DNA from: Patescibacteria group bacterium AH-259-L07
Lineage (GTDB): Bacteria > Patescibacteriota > Patescibacteriia > UBA2591 > UBA6264
NCBI GenBank assembly: GCA_027718005.1
Contig: JALLOP010000018.1
Span: 1-20,044, forward strand
Reading direction: 5' to 3'
Length of the DNA stretch: 20,044 nucleotides
The translations under genes were made by a program, and so were the position numbers. Position 1 is the first letter of the stretch. Every line of letters begins with the position of its first letter. Under the pieces are notes generated by a model. It was not told the DNA's origin and made no database searches. It was given only the letters and a program-made list of their open reading frames with translations. Below are positions 20,042-20,044 of the stretch, piece after piece.

Positions 20042-20044
20042 ATT

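Overview
The window looks like a piece of an AT-rich genome of the Candidate Phyla Radiation (Patescibacteria). Pointers are a streamlined gene set with short gaps, Sec genes with clade-style extra segments (a parvulin-like block inside SecD, a SEC-C motif stretched by about ten residues in SecA), a MurJ/glycosyltransferase pair, and many small proteins of unknown role. TGA is used as a stop, so the code is standard. The lineage is inferred from gene style; no rRNA or tRNA gene is visible.

Layout. 1-587 is the start of a REP-associated tyrosine transposase (RAYT) running off the left edge; copies of its probable REP hairpin lie inside it, just upstream of it and at 2181. A complete 1454-bp IS (714-2167) with TG...CA ends, doubled end motifs and a 15-bp target duplication is inserted among these hairpins. 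A minus-strand envelope and export block follows: murJ and an overlapping GT4 glycosyltransferase (2464-5128), a repeat-rich gap holding the remnant of a second copy of the glycosyltransferase start (5129-5393), then secF and secD (5394-8118). ilvE (8214-9113) is a separate unit with its own promoter and terminator. An AbiE-type toxin-antitoxin operon (9637-10960) is coupled by an ATGA overlap to a cytidylyltransferase-like gene (9185-9640). A second minus-strand operon (11277-14137) carries a Fic protein, a CYTH protein, an RBBP9-type hydrolase and an S51 peptidase. From 14487 to 16932 three small plus-strand genes, each with its own promoter and terminator, alternate with a minus-strand M15 peptidase and a DUF4304-like gene. 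secA (16987-19986) closes the window.

The most unusual content is the repeat landscape. (1) At least four palindromic elements sit in frame inside secA, one forming a perfect three-way junction, another sharing a 14-4-14 hairpin plan and AACG loop with an intergenic element at 5150 although the arms differ by compensating changes. (2) A 28-bp palindrome occurs at 12546, where it supplies the C-terminus of the CYTH protein, and at 15944. (3) Octamer arrays of the form RAACNNNN (period 8) recur at three places around secF. (4) A tandem module with fixed flanks and variable hairpin cores lies next to the abiE promoter. (5) A divergent promoter block with a DnaA-box-like motif 10 bp upstream of TTGACA occurs twice in nearly the same form. 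Together these suggest a population of small palindromic elements, possibly moved by RAYT-type enzymes and tolerated inside essential genes; that last step is inference.
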